The notes under the pieces were generated by a model. That model worked only from the letters and a program-made list of their open reading frames with translations, was not told where the DNA came from and ran no database searches. Shown here piece by piece: positions 51,580-60,688 of a DNA stretch of 64,000 nucleotides. Each line of letters begins with the position of its first letter. The stretch's first letter is position 1. The DNA is from Streptomyces fuscichromogenes (GTDB taxonomy: Bacteria; Actinomycetota; Actinomycetes; Streptomycetales; Streptomycetaceae), in NCBI RefSeq assembly GCF_014645815.1, contig NZ_BMML01000022.1, positions 124,001-188,000 of the forward strand, in the 5' to 3' direction. The translations under genes were made by a program, and so were the position numbers.

Positions 51580-52914
51580 TCACGCCAGGCGCCGGAATAC
51601 GGGCTTCACCGCCCGTCCGGCCAGCCAGGGGGTGGGGTCGTCGGCGTCCAGCGCCTGCCGGTACACCGCACAGGCCTCGGCCACCACGTCGATGGTGCGG
51701 TCGATGTCCGCGTCGTCGAGTACGCTGCTCACCACGAACGACGGGGCGAGCACCCCGCCCGCGAGGAGCCGGCGCAGGAACAGGGTGCGGTACCGCTGCG
51801 ACGGCCGCAGGTTCCCGTCGAGGGTGGCGAAGACCAGGTTGCTGGCCCGGCCCCGGACGACGACGTGCTCGCCGACGCCCATCGCGGCCGCGGCGTCGCG
51901 GACACCGGCCGCCAGCCGCTCGCCGAGGGTGTGCAGCCGCGCGGTGATGCCCTCCTCGACATAGGTGGTCTGCACGGCCATCGCGGCCGCCAGGGAGTGC
52001 GTCTCCGCGCCGTGGGTGGTGGACAGCAGGAACACCCGGTCGCCGGAATCACGCAGTCCGCCCCGTTCCATGAGGCTGCGGCGCCCGGCCAGCGCGGAGA
52101 CGGCGAAGCCGTTGCCCAGCGCCTTGCCGAACGTGGAGAGGTCGGGGACGACGCCGTACAGGCCCTGGGCGCCCGCCTCGGACCAGCGGAAGCCGGTGAT
52201 CATCTCGTCGAAGACCAGGACGCAGCCGTGCCGGTCGGCCAGCGCGCGCAGGCCGGCGAGGTACCCGGGCGGCGGCTCGGTGTGGGTGGCGGGCTCCAGG
52301 ATCAGGCAGGCGACCTCGTCCTGGTACCGGGTGAGCAGTTCCTCCGTGGCGGCCAGGTCTCCGTAGGGGAAGGCCACGGTGAGCTCGTTGGTCGCCGCCG
52401 GGATGCCCGCGGACATCGGTGTGGTGCCGATGAACCAGTCGTCGACGGAGAAGAACGGGTGGTCGCCGCAGATGGCCACCCGCGGGCGGCCGGTGGCGGC
52501 GCGGGCCAGGCGGACCGCGGCGGTGGTGGCGTCGGAGCCGTTCTTCGCGAACTTCACCATCTCGGCGGTCGGCACGGTGGCCAGGAAGCGTTCCGCGGCC
52601 TCGACCTCCACGATGGACGGCCGGACGAAGTTGCTGCCGCGGCCGAGTTCCCGCCGTACCGCCTCGACCACGCGCGGGTGGGCGTGGCCGAGGCTGACCG
52701 ACCGCAGGCCGGAGCCGTACTCGATGTAGCGGTTGCCGTCGACGTCCCACACGTGGGCACCGTTGCCGTGGCTGATGACCGGGGCCAGGTTCTCGGGGTA
52801 CTGGTCGTCGCCCTTGGCGTAGGTGTGCGCGCCTCCTGGGATCAGAGCGTGCAGCCGCTCGTTGGCCTGCCGCGAGCGGGGCAGGAGCAACCCCTCGGTG
52901 TCTTGGGTGTGCAC
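51580..52914 (-). CDS. Class-III aminotransferase, glutamate-1-semialdehyde aminotransferase-like
   Basis: A 444-aa PLP enzyme. PGGAHTYAKGDDQYPENLAP at the N-terminus, KNGSDATTAAVRLARAATGR for phosphate binding, VFDEMITGFRW with the PLP-contacting Asp, and the Schiff-base Lys in LSTFGKALGNGF are typical. GSA aminotransferase relatives within polysaccharide clusters transfer or move amino groups on modified sugars or acids; a haem role is unlikely here. It is the last gene of the minus polysaccharide operon, 7 bp after the epimerase. GTG at 52914. Confidence 0.9.
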   Translation of the reverse strand: MHTQDTEGLLLPRSRQANERLHALIPGGAHTYAKGDDQYPENLAPVISHGNGAHVWDVDGNRYIEYGSGLRSVSLGHAHPRVVEAVRRELGRGSNFVRPSIVEVEAAERFLATVPTAEMVKFAKNGSDATTAAVRLARAATGRPRVAICGDHPFFSVDDWFIGTTPMSAGIPAATNELTVAFPYGDLAATEELLTRYQDEVACLILEPATHTEPPPGYLAGLRALADRHGCVLVFDEMITGFRWSEAGAQGLYGVVPDLSTFGKALGNGFAVSALAGRRSLMERGGLRDSGDRVFLLSTTHGAETHSLAAAMAVQTTYVEEGITARLHTLGERLAAGVRDAAAAMGVGEHVVVRGRASNLVFATLDGNLRPSQRYRTLFLRRLLAGGVLAPSFVVSSVLDDADIDRTIDVVAEACAVYRQALDADDPTPWLAGRAVKPVFRRLA

Positions 52915-52921
52915 GCCGACC

Positions 52922-53473
52922 TCATCTTTCTTGGTGCTTCAGGACCTCGGCGAGGCTAGGCGCCTCCCGGTCCCGTTGGGACATCGACGTGACCGGCAGC
53001 GGCCAGGGAATGGCGAGTTCCGGGTCGTCGAAGGCGATCGTCACGTCCTCGGACGGATCGTGCTGACGGTCAATACGGTAAGAGGTGTCCGCGATTTCGG
53101 TAAGAGCCTGGAAGCCGTGCGCGCATCCCGCCGGGATGTACACGGTCTTCTGCGTCTCGCCGGACAGCTCGAAGAAGGCCCGGCCCAGGTACGTCGGCGA
53201 GTCCGGCCGCAGGTCCACGACGACGTCGAAGATCTGCCCGGACGAGCACCGCACCAGTTTGGCCTCGCCGGCGCCGGAGCGCAGGTGCAGGCCGCGCAGC
53301 ACGCCCCGGACCGAGCGGGACACGCTGTCCTGGACGAAGGCGTGCGGGTCGAGGCCCACCGAGCGGACCACGTCGGCGTCGAAGGTACGGCAGAAGAAGC
53401 CGCGTTCGTCGGCGTAGGGCGTCGGCTCGAAGAGGTACGCGCCGGCGATCTCGGGGACTTCGGTCGCTTTCAT
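52922..53473 (-). CDS. rfbC-like: dTDP-4-dehydrorhamnose 3,5-epimerase family protein
   Basis: A 183-aa cupin-fold epimerase: DERGFFCRTFDAD, the catalytic His in VLRGLHLRSG, KLVRCSSGQIFDVVVDLRPD and IPAGCAHGFQAL. It inverts C3 and/or C5 of an NDP-4-keto-6-deoxysugar. The rest of a dTDP-rhamnose pathway (rmlA, B, D) is not in the window, but a cytidylyltransferase-like gene and an NAD epimerase are, so the substrate may be a CDP- or other NDP-sugar. Overlaps the pyruvyl transferase-like gene by 4 bp. Confidence 0.92.
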   Translation of the reverse strand: MKATEVPEIAGAYLFEPTPYADERGFFCRTFDADVVRSVGLDPHAFVQDSVSRSVRGVLRGLHLRSGAGEAKLVRCSSGQIFDVVVDLRPDSPTYLGRAFFELSGETQKTVYIPAGCAHGFQALTEIADTSYRIDRQHDPSEDVTIAFDDPELAIPWPLPVTSMSQRDREAPSLAEVLKHQER

Positions 53474-54702
53474 GAGACCTTCCGTGGGGCGTGGGCGTGG
53501 TCCTTCGCCGGGAACAGGACCGTGGTCAACGCGGCGAACTGGTCGTCGAGTCGACGGGCCGCGTCCAGGTTCCGCTCGGCGAGGATCCGCCGCAGTTCGG
53601 CCGACCGCTTCTCCAGCGCCCGGAACTGCTCCAGCAGCCGGTCGGCGTCGACCTCGCGGGCCGGGTGGCAGTACGCGCCGAGGCCCATCCGGTCCATGAG
53701 CGCGTCGCTCTTCGCCGCGTAGCAGAGCGCGAGCACGGGCGTTCCGGTCTTCAGCGCGCAGATCAGGTTGTGGTAGCGGACGGCCACCACGGTGTCGGCG
53801 GCCGCCATCTCGTTCATCAGGTCGGCCAGTGAGGCCGGTTCGGCGGCGGTGACCAGCGGTGAGTCGACCGCGTCGAGGATGGCGGCCACCACCGACAGAT
53901 CGCACTGGTCGCCGGTGAGGAGCCGCACGGGCCTGCCCTCCTCGACCAGGGTGCGGACGAACCTGATCGTCCCGTCGAGGTAGCGCCGGTGGATCTCCTC
54001 GGCCCGCGCCCGGTCGTCGTTGCCCCCGTGGAAGTCCATGACGCCGAGGCAGACCGGGCCCGGCGTCCCCGAGGGTGCGTGCGCCGTCGGTGTCGGCAGG
54101 GCGAACGCCAGGTCCGGGTAGACCTCGTCGCGCGCGGTGTCCACGCCCATCGCCCGCATCGCGTCCCGGGACTGGGCGTCCCGGTACGACCGGTACACGG
54201 CCAGCCGCGCCGACCAGCGCACCAGGGCCCGGGTGGGCCGGTTGCCGATCTCCGCGGCGCCGACGCTGACCAGCGCGACCCGGGTGCCCAGCAGCCGGCC
54301 GCTCGCGCAGAGCAGGAACAGCGAGTACGGGAAGCCCCACGGCCGCAGCGGCAGGGTGGCCTCCAGGACGCCCATGCCCGGCACGATCACCACGTCGTGC
54401 CGGCGCACCCAGGCGGCGGTGCGGAAGACGTCGACGAGTTTGCCGAACCCCTTCGCCGCGATCGCGCCCACGCGGGACGCGGTCCGGTATTCCGCGCGGT
54501 TCCAGTGCAGCCGCGTGGCGGGGATCCCGAACCGGGCCGTCACGGCCTCGGGCCCGCCGCACAGCGCGTCCACGACCGCCTCCGGGTGCTCGGCACGGAG
54601 GTGTCCGAGGAGTGCTTCGAGCGACCCGTCGTTGCCGAGGTTGCCGGAGCCGAGCAGGCCGAACACCCCGACGCGCGGCGGGGTTCCCTCCGTGGACGTC
54701 AT
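53470..54702 (-). CDS. Polysaccharide pyruvyl transferase-family protein
   Basis: A 410-aa protein with a GT-B-like fold: GVFGLLGSGNLGNDGSLEAL at the N-terminus and VAVRYHNLICALKTGTPVLA in the C-terminal half, the CsaB/WcaK family motif with the key Arg and His. Members add ketal pyruvate to sugars of surface polymers, giving acidic groups. Overlaps both neighbours by 4 bp. Confidence 0.9.
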   Translation of the reverse strand: MTSTEGTPPRVGVFGLLGSGNLGNDGSLEALLGHLRAEHPEAVVDALCGGPEAVTARFGIPATRLHWNRAEYRTASRVGAIAAKGFGKLVDVFRTAAWVRRHDVVIVPGMGVLEATLPLRPWGFPYSLFLLCASGRLLGTRVALVSVGAAEIGNRPTRALVRWSARLAVYRSYRDAQSRDAMRAMGVDTARDEVYPDLAFALPTPTAHAPSGTPGPVCLGVMDFHGGNDDRARAEEIHRRYLDGTIRFVRTLVEEGRPVRLLTGDQCDLSVVAAILDAVDSPLVTAAEPASLADLMNEMAAADTVVAVRYHNLICALKTGTPVLALCYAAKSDALMDRMGLGAYCHPAREVDADRLLEQFRALEKRSAELRRILAERNLDAARRLDDQFAALTTVLFPAKDHAHAPRKVS

Positions 54703-55649
54703 GCCCGCCGCCTCCCCTCACGGCCGGCGACGAGGGCGTCGACGGAGACCGTGAGCAGGGCCGGGTCGACCGGGGCACGGTCCTCGACCCGCTCGCCGGC
54801 GCCCGGCCGGACCCGGCTGGTCAGCCACGATGCCAGGTGGCGGTAGCACTCCCGCCGGTCGGCCGGGGACAGCGGCGCCCGCCGGACCGCCGAGGCGAAG
54901 CCCCAGACGTACTCGGCGAGCAGCCGCGGCGTCGGGTGCAGCAGACCTGCCCGGCGCGGGTCCAGGTTGACGCACCGGGAGCGTTTGGAGGGGTTCGCCC
55001 GCTCGGCGCGGGTGGGGTGGTCACGGCGGAAGTACAGCAGCTCCGGCACCTGGTGGAAGGGCCCGTGCAGGGTGATCTCGGCGACGAACGTGCGGTCCGC
55101 GTGGTGGTAGCTGTCCATCGGTTTGACCCGGCGCAGCATGTCGGCCCGCATCACCCCGTAGAAGTCGTCGCCGCCCGGCTCGAACAGCAGGCTGCGGAAG
55201 CGCTCCGGGGCGTGCGGCGAGTCGGTGGCGAGCGTGTACTCGTAGGGGACCGTCACCTGGCCGTCGCCGTCGATGACCGCCTGGTCGGTGTGGGCGAGGA
55301 CGACGTCAGGACGTTCGTCCAGCGCCTCGACGCAGCGCCGGATCAGGTCACGGCCGTAGAGGTCGTCGTGCGAGGCCCACTTGAACAGTTCGCCGCGGGA
55401 CTCGGCGAACACATGGTTGTGGTTCGGCGTGGCGCCGATGTTCCGGGGCAGCCGCTGGTACCGGATACGGGAGTCCTGCGCGGCGTACTTGCGGCAGATG
55501 TCCTCGGTCCCGTCGGTCGAGGCGTTGTCGGAGACGACCAGTTCGAAGTCCTCGTACGTCTGGCCGAGCAGGGCGTCGAACGACTCGGCCAGGTACTCCT
55601 CGCCGTTGTACACGGGCAGGCCGATGCTCAGCCTGGGTCGGGCGGTCAT
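54699..55649 (-). CDS. Glycosyltransferase family 2
   Basis: A 316-aa GT-A enzyme: LSIGLPVYNGEEYLAESFDA, VVSDNASTDGTEDICRKYAA, and the metal-binding SHDDLYGRDLIRR in place of DxD. No membrane helix. It adds a sugar to the repeat unit on the inner face of the membrane. ATG at 55649 overlaps the flippase stop by 4 bp. Confidence 0.92.
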   Translation of the reverse strand: MTARPRLSIGLPVYNGEEYLAESFDALLGQTYEDFELVVSDNASTDGTEDICRKYAAQDSRIRYQRLPRNIGATPNHNHVFAESRGELFKWASHDDLYGRDLIRRCVEALDERPDVVLAHTDQAVIDGDGQVTVPYEYTLATDSPHAPERFRSLLFEPGGDDFYGVMRADMLRRVKPMDSYHHADRTFVAEITLHGPFHQVPELLYFRRDHPTRAERANPSKRSRCVNLDPRRAGLLHPTPRLLAEYVWGFASAVRRAPLSPADRRECYRHLASWLTSRVRPGAGERVEDRAPVDPALLTVSVDALVAGREGRRRA

Positions 55650-56953
55650 GGGGTCCTCACTTCGGGGATGCGGTGGTGGTGGTGCTCGCGCAGGGCGGAC
55701 CGCAGCTGCAGCCACCACACGGCGGAGCCGCTGAGGGTCGCGGCGGCGACGCCCCAGGCCGAGCCGGCCGTACCGGCGACGGCCGCCCCGCCGAGTCCGC
55801 CGCCGACGTAGCAGGCGGAGGCGAACAGCTGGCAGCGCAGGCTGCGCCGGGCCGCGCCGAGCGCGCGCAGTCCGGCCGCCGCGCCGGTACCGAGGCCCGC
55901 TCCCGCGACACTGAGGGTGATCTGCACGATGAGGTGCGAGGACGAGTGCCAGACATCGCCGAGCACCAGGTCGCCGAGCCGGCCCGGCATCAGCAGCAGC
56001 GCCGAGCCCCAGAGCAGCGCACCGGTGGCCTGCCCGCCGCCGAGGAGCAGGCAGAACCTGCCCAGTCGGTGCGGGGCCCGCCGCAGCACCCGTGCCGCCT
56101 CCGGGACGGTGACCAGCGAAAGCCCCATCAGCACGGCGAGGAACGGACCCATCAGGAGCTCGGCGCCCCGCACCGCGCCCACCGCGCTCACCCCGACGAT
56201 CGCGCCGAGCCCGTAGGCGCGCAGCTGGCTCGCACCGCTGAGACTGACGTTCTCGACCAGGTACCGGTAGCCGAGGTCACGCTGCTCGCTGAGCCAGCCG
56301 CGGGCCTGTGCCAGGTCGGGCCGGATGCCGGACTGGAGGCAGCCGTACCCCGCCGCCACCGTCGCGGAGGCGCCCCAGGCGAGCACGAAGGCCGCCACGG
56401 TGTCCACGTGGGCCGCCACCACCATGGCCGGGACGAGCGCGATGCCCCACACGACGTCGTTGACGAACGCCTTGCGCCCGGTGCCGGCGGCGAAGAACGA
56501 GAACCGCCAGGCGTCCTGGAGCAGCAGCCCCGGCAGCATGAGACCGAGGGCGGCGAACGCGGGCCCCACCCGGCCGCCGAGGCCGAGCCCGGCCGCCAGA
56601 CACACCACGCCGAGGGTCGTACCGACGCCGAGCGCGGTTCCCGTCGAGCGGGCCGTCGCCGCACGCCAGGACCCGTCCGGCACGCCGCTGAAGCGCACCA
56701 CGAGCGGGTCGGTGGCAAGGCCCCGGGAGACGTTGAGCACCACGCCGTACGTCACCCAGGCCAGGCTGAACACGCCGAACGCGGTCACCCCCAGCGAGCG
56801 GGCCACGTAGATGCCCACCGCGAAGTTGCTGATGCTGGAGGCCGCCTGGTCGGCCAGTCCCCAGGACAGCCGGCCGACGAGGGCCCGTCTGGCGGACCCG
56901 GCCGGTGGCGCCGTCTTCTGCGGGTTCTCCCCCTGGGTGGTCATCGGCGTCAT
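55646..56953 (-). CDS. Polysaccharide flippase (MOP/Wzx-like)
   Basis: A 435-aa membrane protein with about twelve hydrophobic segments. It opens with LVGRLSWGLADQAASSISNF and GIYVARSLGVTAFGVFSLAW, the typical Wzx/MATE-like start. It should flip the lipid-linked repeat unit outward for the polymerase/ligase at 63173. The overlap ATGA with the gene upstream fixes ATG 56953 rather than the second Met. Confidence 0.88.
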   Translation of the reverse strand: MTPMTTQGENPQKTAPPAGSARRALVGRLSWGLADQAASSISNFAVGIYVARSLGVTAFGVFSLAWVTYGVVLNVSRGLATDPLVVRFSGVPDGSWRAATARSTGTALGVGTTLGVVCLAAGLGLGGRVGPAFAALGLMLPGLLLQDAWRFSFFAAGTGRKAFVNDVVWGIALVPAMVVAAHVDTVAAFVLAWGASATVAAGYGCLQSGIRPDLAQARGWLSEQRDLGYRYLVENVSLSGASQLRAYGLGAIVGVSAVGAVRGAELLMGPFLAVLMGLSLVTVPEAARVLRRAPHRLGRFCLLLGGGQATGALLWGSALLLMPGRLGDLVLGDVWHSSSHLIVQITLSVAGAGLGTGAAAGLRALGAARRSLRCQLFASACYVGGGLGGAAVAGTAGSAWGVAAATLSGSAVWWLQLRSALREHHHHRIPEVRTP

Positions 56954-58224
56954 TCCTTGACCAGGTCGGCGCCGCGCAGGGCGTCGGCCGCGGCGGCGAC
57001 GGTGTCGAACGGCAGCCCGGAGCGCTCGGCGACGTCCAGCAGGCTGTGCTCGCCGTCGGAGAGGTTGAGCACCCAGAGCATGGCCATCTGGGCCTGCTTG
57101 GTGTCGCTGCGGCCGCCGAGCGCGTCGTAGAGCCCGCGCCGGCCCAGCTGCGGTTCGCCGTAGGGGCTGAGGTTCAGGTACCGCCGGTTGCGGTCGAGGA
57201 CGGCGAACGCCTCGCGGCAGACCGCGAGCGTGTCCGCCATGGCCGCCGGGGAGACGAAGTCCAGGTTGTCCGCCGAGGTGTGGTACTCGGGGTAGCCGGC
57301 GTACGGGGTCCGGGTGAGCGAGCCCACGCCCAGGTTGAACCCGGGCGAGCAGTACTGCCGCTCGTCGTAGCCGTACGGGGTGAACTCGGTGACGCGGTGC
57401 GGGCGTTCGGAGGCGGTCAGCACGTGCCGCAGCACCCGGTCGATCTCCGCGTCGCCGCGCCTGCTCTGCTTGTACGTCAGGTGCCCCGGGTCCCCGGCGC
57501 AGGCGAGGACGAGGCCGTGCCTGACCCGCTCGATCCGCTCCGCGTTGCGGGCCAGCCAGGTGATCGCCCCGATGGTGCCGGGCGCGTAGATGAACCGGTA
57601 GGTGTAGTACGGCGTCTCCCGCGCCAGCGCCCTGGCCAGGAACGTCGCCACCGCGATGCCGGCCAGGTTGTCGTTGGCCAGCGAGGGGTGGCAGACGTGG
57701 CAGGAGACGATCACCTCGTCGGCGACCTGCCCGGGGACCACGTGCTCGGCGTAGGTGAGGTGGCCGTCCGCGAGGGTGGAGTCGACGCGCACCTCGTAGT
57801 CGCCGTCCGGCAGCGCGTCGAGGGTCTCCTGGGCCAGGCAGAACCCCCAGTCCGGCTTGTAGTAGCTGGTGCGGTACGGCACCCAGGAGGGGTGGTCGGG
57901 CAGGGTGTGCAGGTGTCCGCGCAGCTCCGCGAGGGGCATGGTCGCGGACACCGGCACGCTGTAGCCGAGCACGTGCAGGCTGGACGCGGCGAAGTCGACG
58001 ACCCGCCGGCCGGCGGGGTCGGCGATGTACGCGTCGCGGATGTTCCACTCCTGCGGCACCGTCCAGTCGAGCACCTGCGTCCCGGTCGGCACCTCGTGCA
58101 CCTGCAGCGGGATGTACTCACCGACGATGTCCAGGGTGGCGCGCACGCCGTCGCCGGTGATGCTCCGGCAGAGCGGGTACATCCGCTCCACCAGCGCGTA
58201 CATCTCCTCGCTCACGTCGGTCAC
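56950..58224 (-). CDS. DUF4910/DUF2172 aminopeptidase-like protein
   Basis: A 424-aa protein. The N-terminus YPLCRSITGDGVRATL is the DUF2172 signature; VSCHVCHPSLANDNLAGI is the metal-binding centre, followed by YRFIYAPGTIGAITWLARN and YGYDERQYCSPGFNL. The C-terminal 70 residues form a winged helix. Family members resemble M28 peptidases but usually sit in polysaccharide clusters, where an amide bond on a sugar is a possible target. GTG at 58224 overlaps the epimerase stop. Confidence 0.9.
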   Translation of the reverse strand: MTDVSEEMYALVERMYPLCRSITGDGVRATLDIVGEYIPLQVHEVPTGTQVLDWTVPQEWNIRDAYIADPAGRRVVDFAASSLHVLGYSVPVSATMPLAELRGHLHTLPDHPSWVPYRTSYYKPDWGFCLAQETLDALPDGDYEVRVDSTLADGHLTYAEHVVPGQVADEVIVSCHVCHPSLANDNLAGIAVATFLARALARETPYYTYRFIYAPGTIGAITWLARNAERIERVRHGLVLACAGDPGHLTYKQSRRGDAEIDRVLRHVLTASERPHRVTEFTPYGYDERQYCSPGFNLGVGSLTRTPYAGYPEYHTSADNLDFVSPAAMADTLAVCREAFAVLDRNRRYLNLSPYGEPQLGRRGLYDALGGRSDTKQAQMAMLWVLNLSDGEHSLLDVAERSGLPFDTVAAAADALRGADLVKE

Positions 58225-59246
58225 CGGCGCCACCGCAGGGTGTCGTCGACGGTGCCGGCCTCGGACGCCGCGCGCAGCACGGCAAGGCGGGTGAAGCGCT
58301 GCTCGAAGTCCTCCCTGGTGAGGTCGAACTTCCGGTAGGCGTCGGCGAGTTCGAGCGCGCCCTGCTGCACCGTCCACGCGCAGTCGAAGCCGGGGATCGC
58401 GGCCCGGAACCGGGCGAAGTCCACCCGGTAGGACCGCGGGTCGGCACCGGTCTCCCCGGTGATCACCACCTTGGAGCCGGACACCGCCTCGGCGACCTGC
58501 TCGGCGATCTCCGCGACCGTGACGTTGTTGGTCTCGCTGCCTATGTTGAACGCCCGGTCGTGCACCGCCTCGCGCGGGGCCGACAGCGCGGCCGTGAAGG
58601 CCCGAGCGATGTCGGCGGCGTGCACCAGCGGGCGCCAGGGGGTGCCGTCGGAGAGCACAAGCACCTCGCCGGACAGCAGGGCATGCCCCACCAGGTTGTT
58701 CAGCACGATGTCGGCGCGCAGCCGGGGCGAGAAGCCGAAGGCGGTGGCGTTGCGCATGAACACCGGGGTGAAGTCGTCGTCGGCCAGCGCGTGCAGGTCG
58801 TCCTCCACTCGCACCTTGGACTCCGCGTACGGCGTCACCGGGCGCAGCGGGGCGTCCTCGGTCACCAGGTCGTCACCGCCGGCGGCGCCGTAGACCGAGC
58901 AGGTGGACGCGTACAGGAAGCGCCGTACCCCGGCGTCCCGGGCCAGCCGGGCGAGGCGGACGGACGCGTGGTGGTTGATGTCGTAGGTGAGTTCCGGCGC
59001 CAGCGAGCCGAGCGGGTCGTTGGAGAGGGCGGCCAGGTGGATCACGGCGTCCACCCCGGCCACGTGCTCGGCCGTGACGTCGCGCAGGTCGACCTGATGG
59101 CCCTGCGGGTCGTCGGGCCGCGGGCCGAGGACGGAGTCGGCGAACAGGCCGGAGTCGAGGCCGACGACCTCGTGCCCGGCGGCCTTGAGGACCGGGGCCA
59201 TCACGGTGCCCAGATAGCCCTGGTGTCCGGTCAGTAGTACGCGCAA
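58221..59246 (-). CDS. NAD-dependent sugar epimerase/dehydratase
   Basis: A 341-aa extended SDR: LLTGHQGYLGTVMAPVL binds NAD, HLAALSNDPLGSL follows, and ASTCSVYG with PYAESK supplies the catalytic Ser and YxxxK. The C-terminal domain binds the sugar nucleotide (NIGSETNNVTVAEIAEQVAE). Probably a 4-epimerase, reductase or dehydratase of the modified sugar. Three bp upstream lies the stop of the PIG-L gene. Confidence 0.92.
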   Translation of the reverse strand: MRVLLTGHQGYLGTVMAPVLKAAGHEVVGLDSGLFADSVLGPRPDDPQGHQVDLRDVTAEHVAGVDAVIHLAALSNDPLGSLAPELTYDINHHASVRLARLARDAGVRRFLYASTCSVYGAAGGDDLVTEDAPLRPVTPYAESKVRVEDDLHALADDDFTPVFMRNATAFGFSPRLRADIVLNNLVGHALLSGEVLVLSDGTPWRPLVHAADIARAFTAALSAPREAVHDRAFNIGSETNNVTVAEIAEQVAEAVSGSKVVITGETGADPRSYRVDFARFRAAIPGFDCAWTVQQGALELADAYRKFDLTREDFEQRFTRLAVLRAASEAGTVDDTLRWRR

Positions 59247-59249
59247 GGT

Positions 59250-59897
59250 TCAACCCCCCAGGTTGAGCGTGAGTTTGGTGACGGAGAACGCCTCGGCGTA
59301 GCGCGTGTGGCATTCGATGCCGCGGATCCGGGCGAGGCCCAGGAAGGCCTCCCGGTCGTACCAGGGGCGGTGCCGCTGCGAGGGGTAGTGCTCCTGCAGC
59401 AGCCGCACCTTCTGCTCGGCGGTCTCGGGCGTCAGCGGCTGGTAGGCCGCCGGCCGGCCGAGATCACCGTCCCACTTGACGATCTCGTAGCCGAGCACGA
59501 GGTGGTCGCGGAACGCGGTGGGCAGCAGCCGCGCCAGGCCGCGGTGGTCCTGGTGCGCGTCGTCGGTGCGCGGCGCGAGGATCAGCTCCGGGTCGGTCCG
59601 CTCGCGCAGTTCCTCGACCGCGGCCTTGGCCTCCTCCCAGTGCGCCGGGAGCCGGCCGTCGGGCAGCTTGAGCACGGTCAGCCGCAGGTCGGCACCCGGG
59701 CAGAAGGCGGCGAGCGCGGCCTGCTCCTCCTGCTCGCGCTCGCTGCCGCCGCCGGAGAGCACCAGCGCGTCGACCCGGATGCCCGGCCGCGCCTGGCACA
59801 GCGTCAGCAGCGTGCCGCCGGCGCCGATGGCGATGTCGTCGCAGTGCGCGCCCACCGCGACGATCCGGTCCAGGGGTCCGGCCCCGAGCCGGATCAC
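59250..59897 (-). CDS. PIG-L family deacetylase
   Basis: A 215-aa zinc deacetylase. AHCDDIAIGAGGTLL corresponds to the AHPDD motif with Cys in place of Pro, and PRTDDAHQDHRG gives the second His pair; both metal-binding parts are kept. It removes an N-acetyl group from a sugar, possibly before another acyl group is added. GTG at 59897 overlaps the TGA of the nucleotidyltransferase gene. Confidence 0.9.
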   Translation of the reverse strand: MIRLGAGPLDRIVAVGAHCDDIAIGAGGTLLTLCQARPGIRVDALVLSGGGSEREQEEQAALAAFCPGADLRLTVLKLPDGRLPAHWEEAKAAVEELRERTDPELILAPRTDDAHQDHRGLARLLPTAFRDHLVLGYEIVKWDGDLGRPAAYQPLTPETAEQKVRLLQEHYPSQRHRPWYDREAFLGLARIRGIECHTRYAEAFSVTKLTLNLGG

Positions 59898-60688
59898 GCT
59901 TCGGCTCCGGCGGTGTCCCGCTCCCACACGGCCCACGGGCGGTCGCCGCGGGTGTAGGCCTCGTCGAGCGCGGCCCGCTCCTTGACGGTGTCGGTCGGCT
60001 TCCAGAAGCCGCGGTGCTGGTGCGCCACCAGCCGTCCCCGCTTGGCCAGTTGGGCGCAGCCGTCGGCGACCAGGTCGCCGTTCTCCGGTATGTGGTCGAA
60101 GATCTCCTGGCGGAGCACGAAGTAGCCGCCGTTCTCCCACAGCGGCAGTTCGCTGACCGCGGTGATGCCTCCCACCAGGCCGTCCTCGCCCAACTCCACG
60201 CAGTGGAAGGACGACTGCGGCGGGACCACCATCATCGACGCCCCGGCGTCGCGCGCGGCGAACTTGTCGATCATCTCCGGCAGCGGGGCGTCGGTGAGCA
60301 CGTCGGCGTAGTTGGCGAGGAACATCTCGTCGCCGTCCAGGTGGTGCCGTACCCGGCGCAGCCGCTCCCCGATGGGGGACTCGATGCCGGTCTGCGCGAA
60401 CGTGATCGTCCAGTCGGCGATGTCGGTGGAGAGCAACTCGGTCTGCCCGCGCCGCAGGACGAAGTCGTTGGACGTGGTCTCCTCGTAGTTGAGGAAGAAG
60501 TCCTTGATGTGGTGGGCGCCGTACCCGAGGCAGAGGATGAACTCGGTGTGCCCGAAGTACGCGTAGTAGCGCATGACATGCCAGATCAGCGGTCTCGGGC
60601 CGACCATCGCCATCGGTTTGGGCACGTCGTCGGAGGCACCGCTGCGCATGCGCATCCCGTAACCGCCGCAGAACAGGACGACCTTCAT
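59894..60688 (-). CDS. rfbF-like: Sugar nucleotidyltransferase, glucose-1-phosphate cytidylyltransferase-like
   Basis: A 264-aa enzyme: LFCGGYGMRMRSGASDDVPKP is the nucleotide-binding loop, PLIWHVMRYYAYFGHTEFIL and GYGAHHIKDFFLNYEE match RfbF/DdhA cytidylyltransferases, as does the DIADWTITFAQTG segment. It makes CDP-glucose or a related NDP-sugar, the precursor of CDP-3,6-dideoxysugars or branched sugars. Overlaps the C-methyltransferase gene by 4 bp. Confidence 0.93.
   Translation of the reverse strand: MKVVLFCGGYGMRMRSGASDDVPKPMAMVGPRPLIWHVMRYYAYFGHTEFILCLGYGAHHIKDFFLNYEETTSNDFVLRRGQTELLSTDIADWTITFAQTGIESPIGERLRRVRHHLDGDEMFLANYADVLTDAPLPEMIDKFAARDAGASMMVVPPQSSFHCVELGEDGLVGGITAVSELPLWENGGYFVLRQEIFDHIPENGDLVADGCAQLAKRGRLVAHQHRGFWKPTDTVKERAALDEAYTRGDRPWAVWERDTAGAEA

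Noticed and set aside
51580..52914. Haem biosynthesis gene hemL
   Set aside because: Sequence is only GSA aminotransferase-like and it lies at the end of a polysaccharide operon, away from other haem genes.
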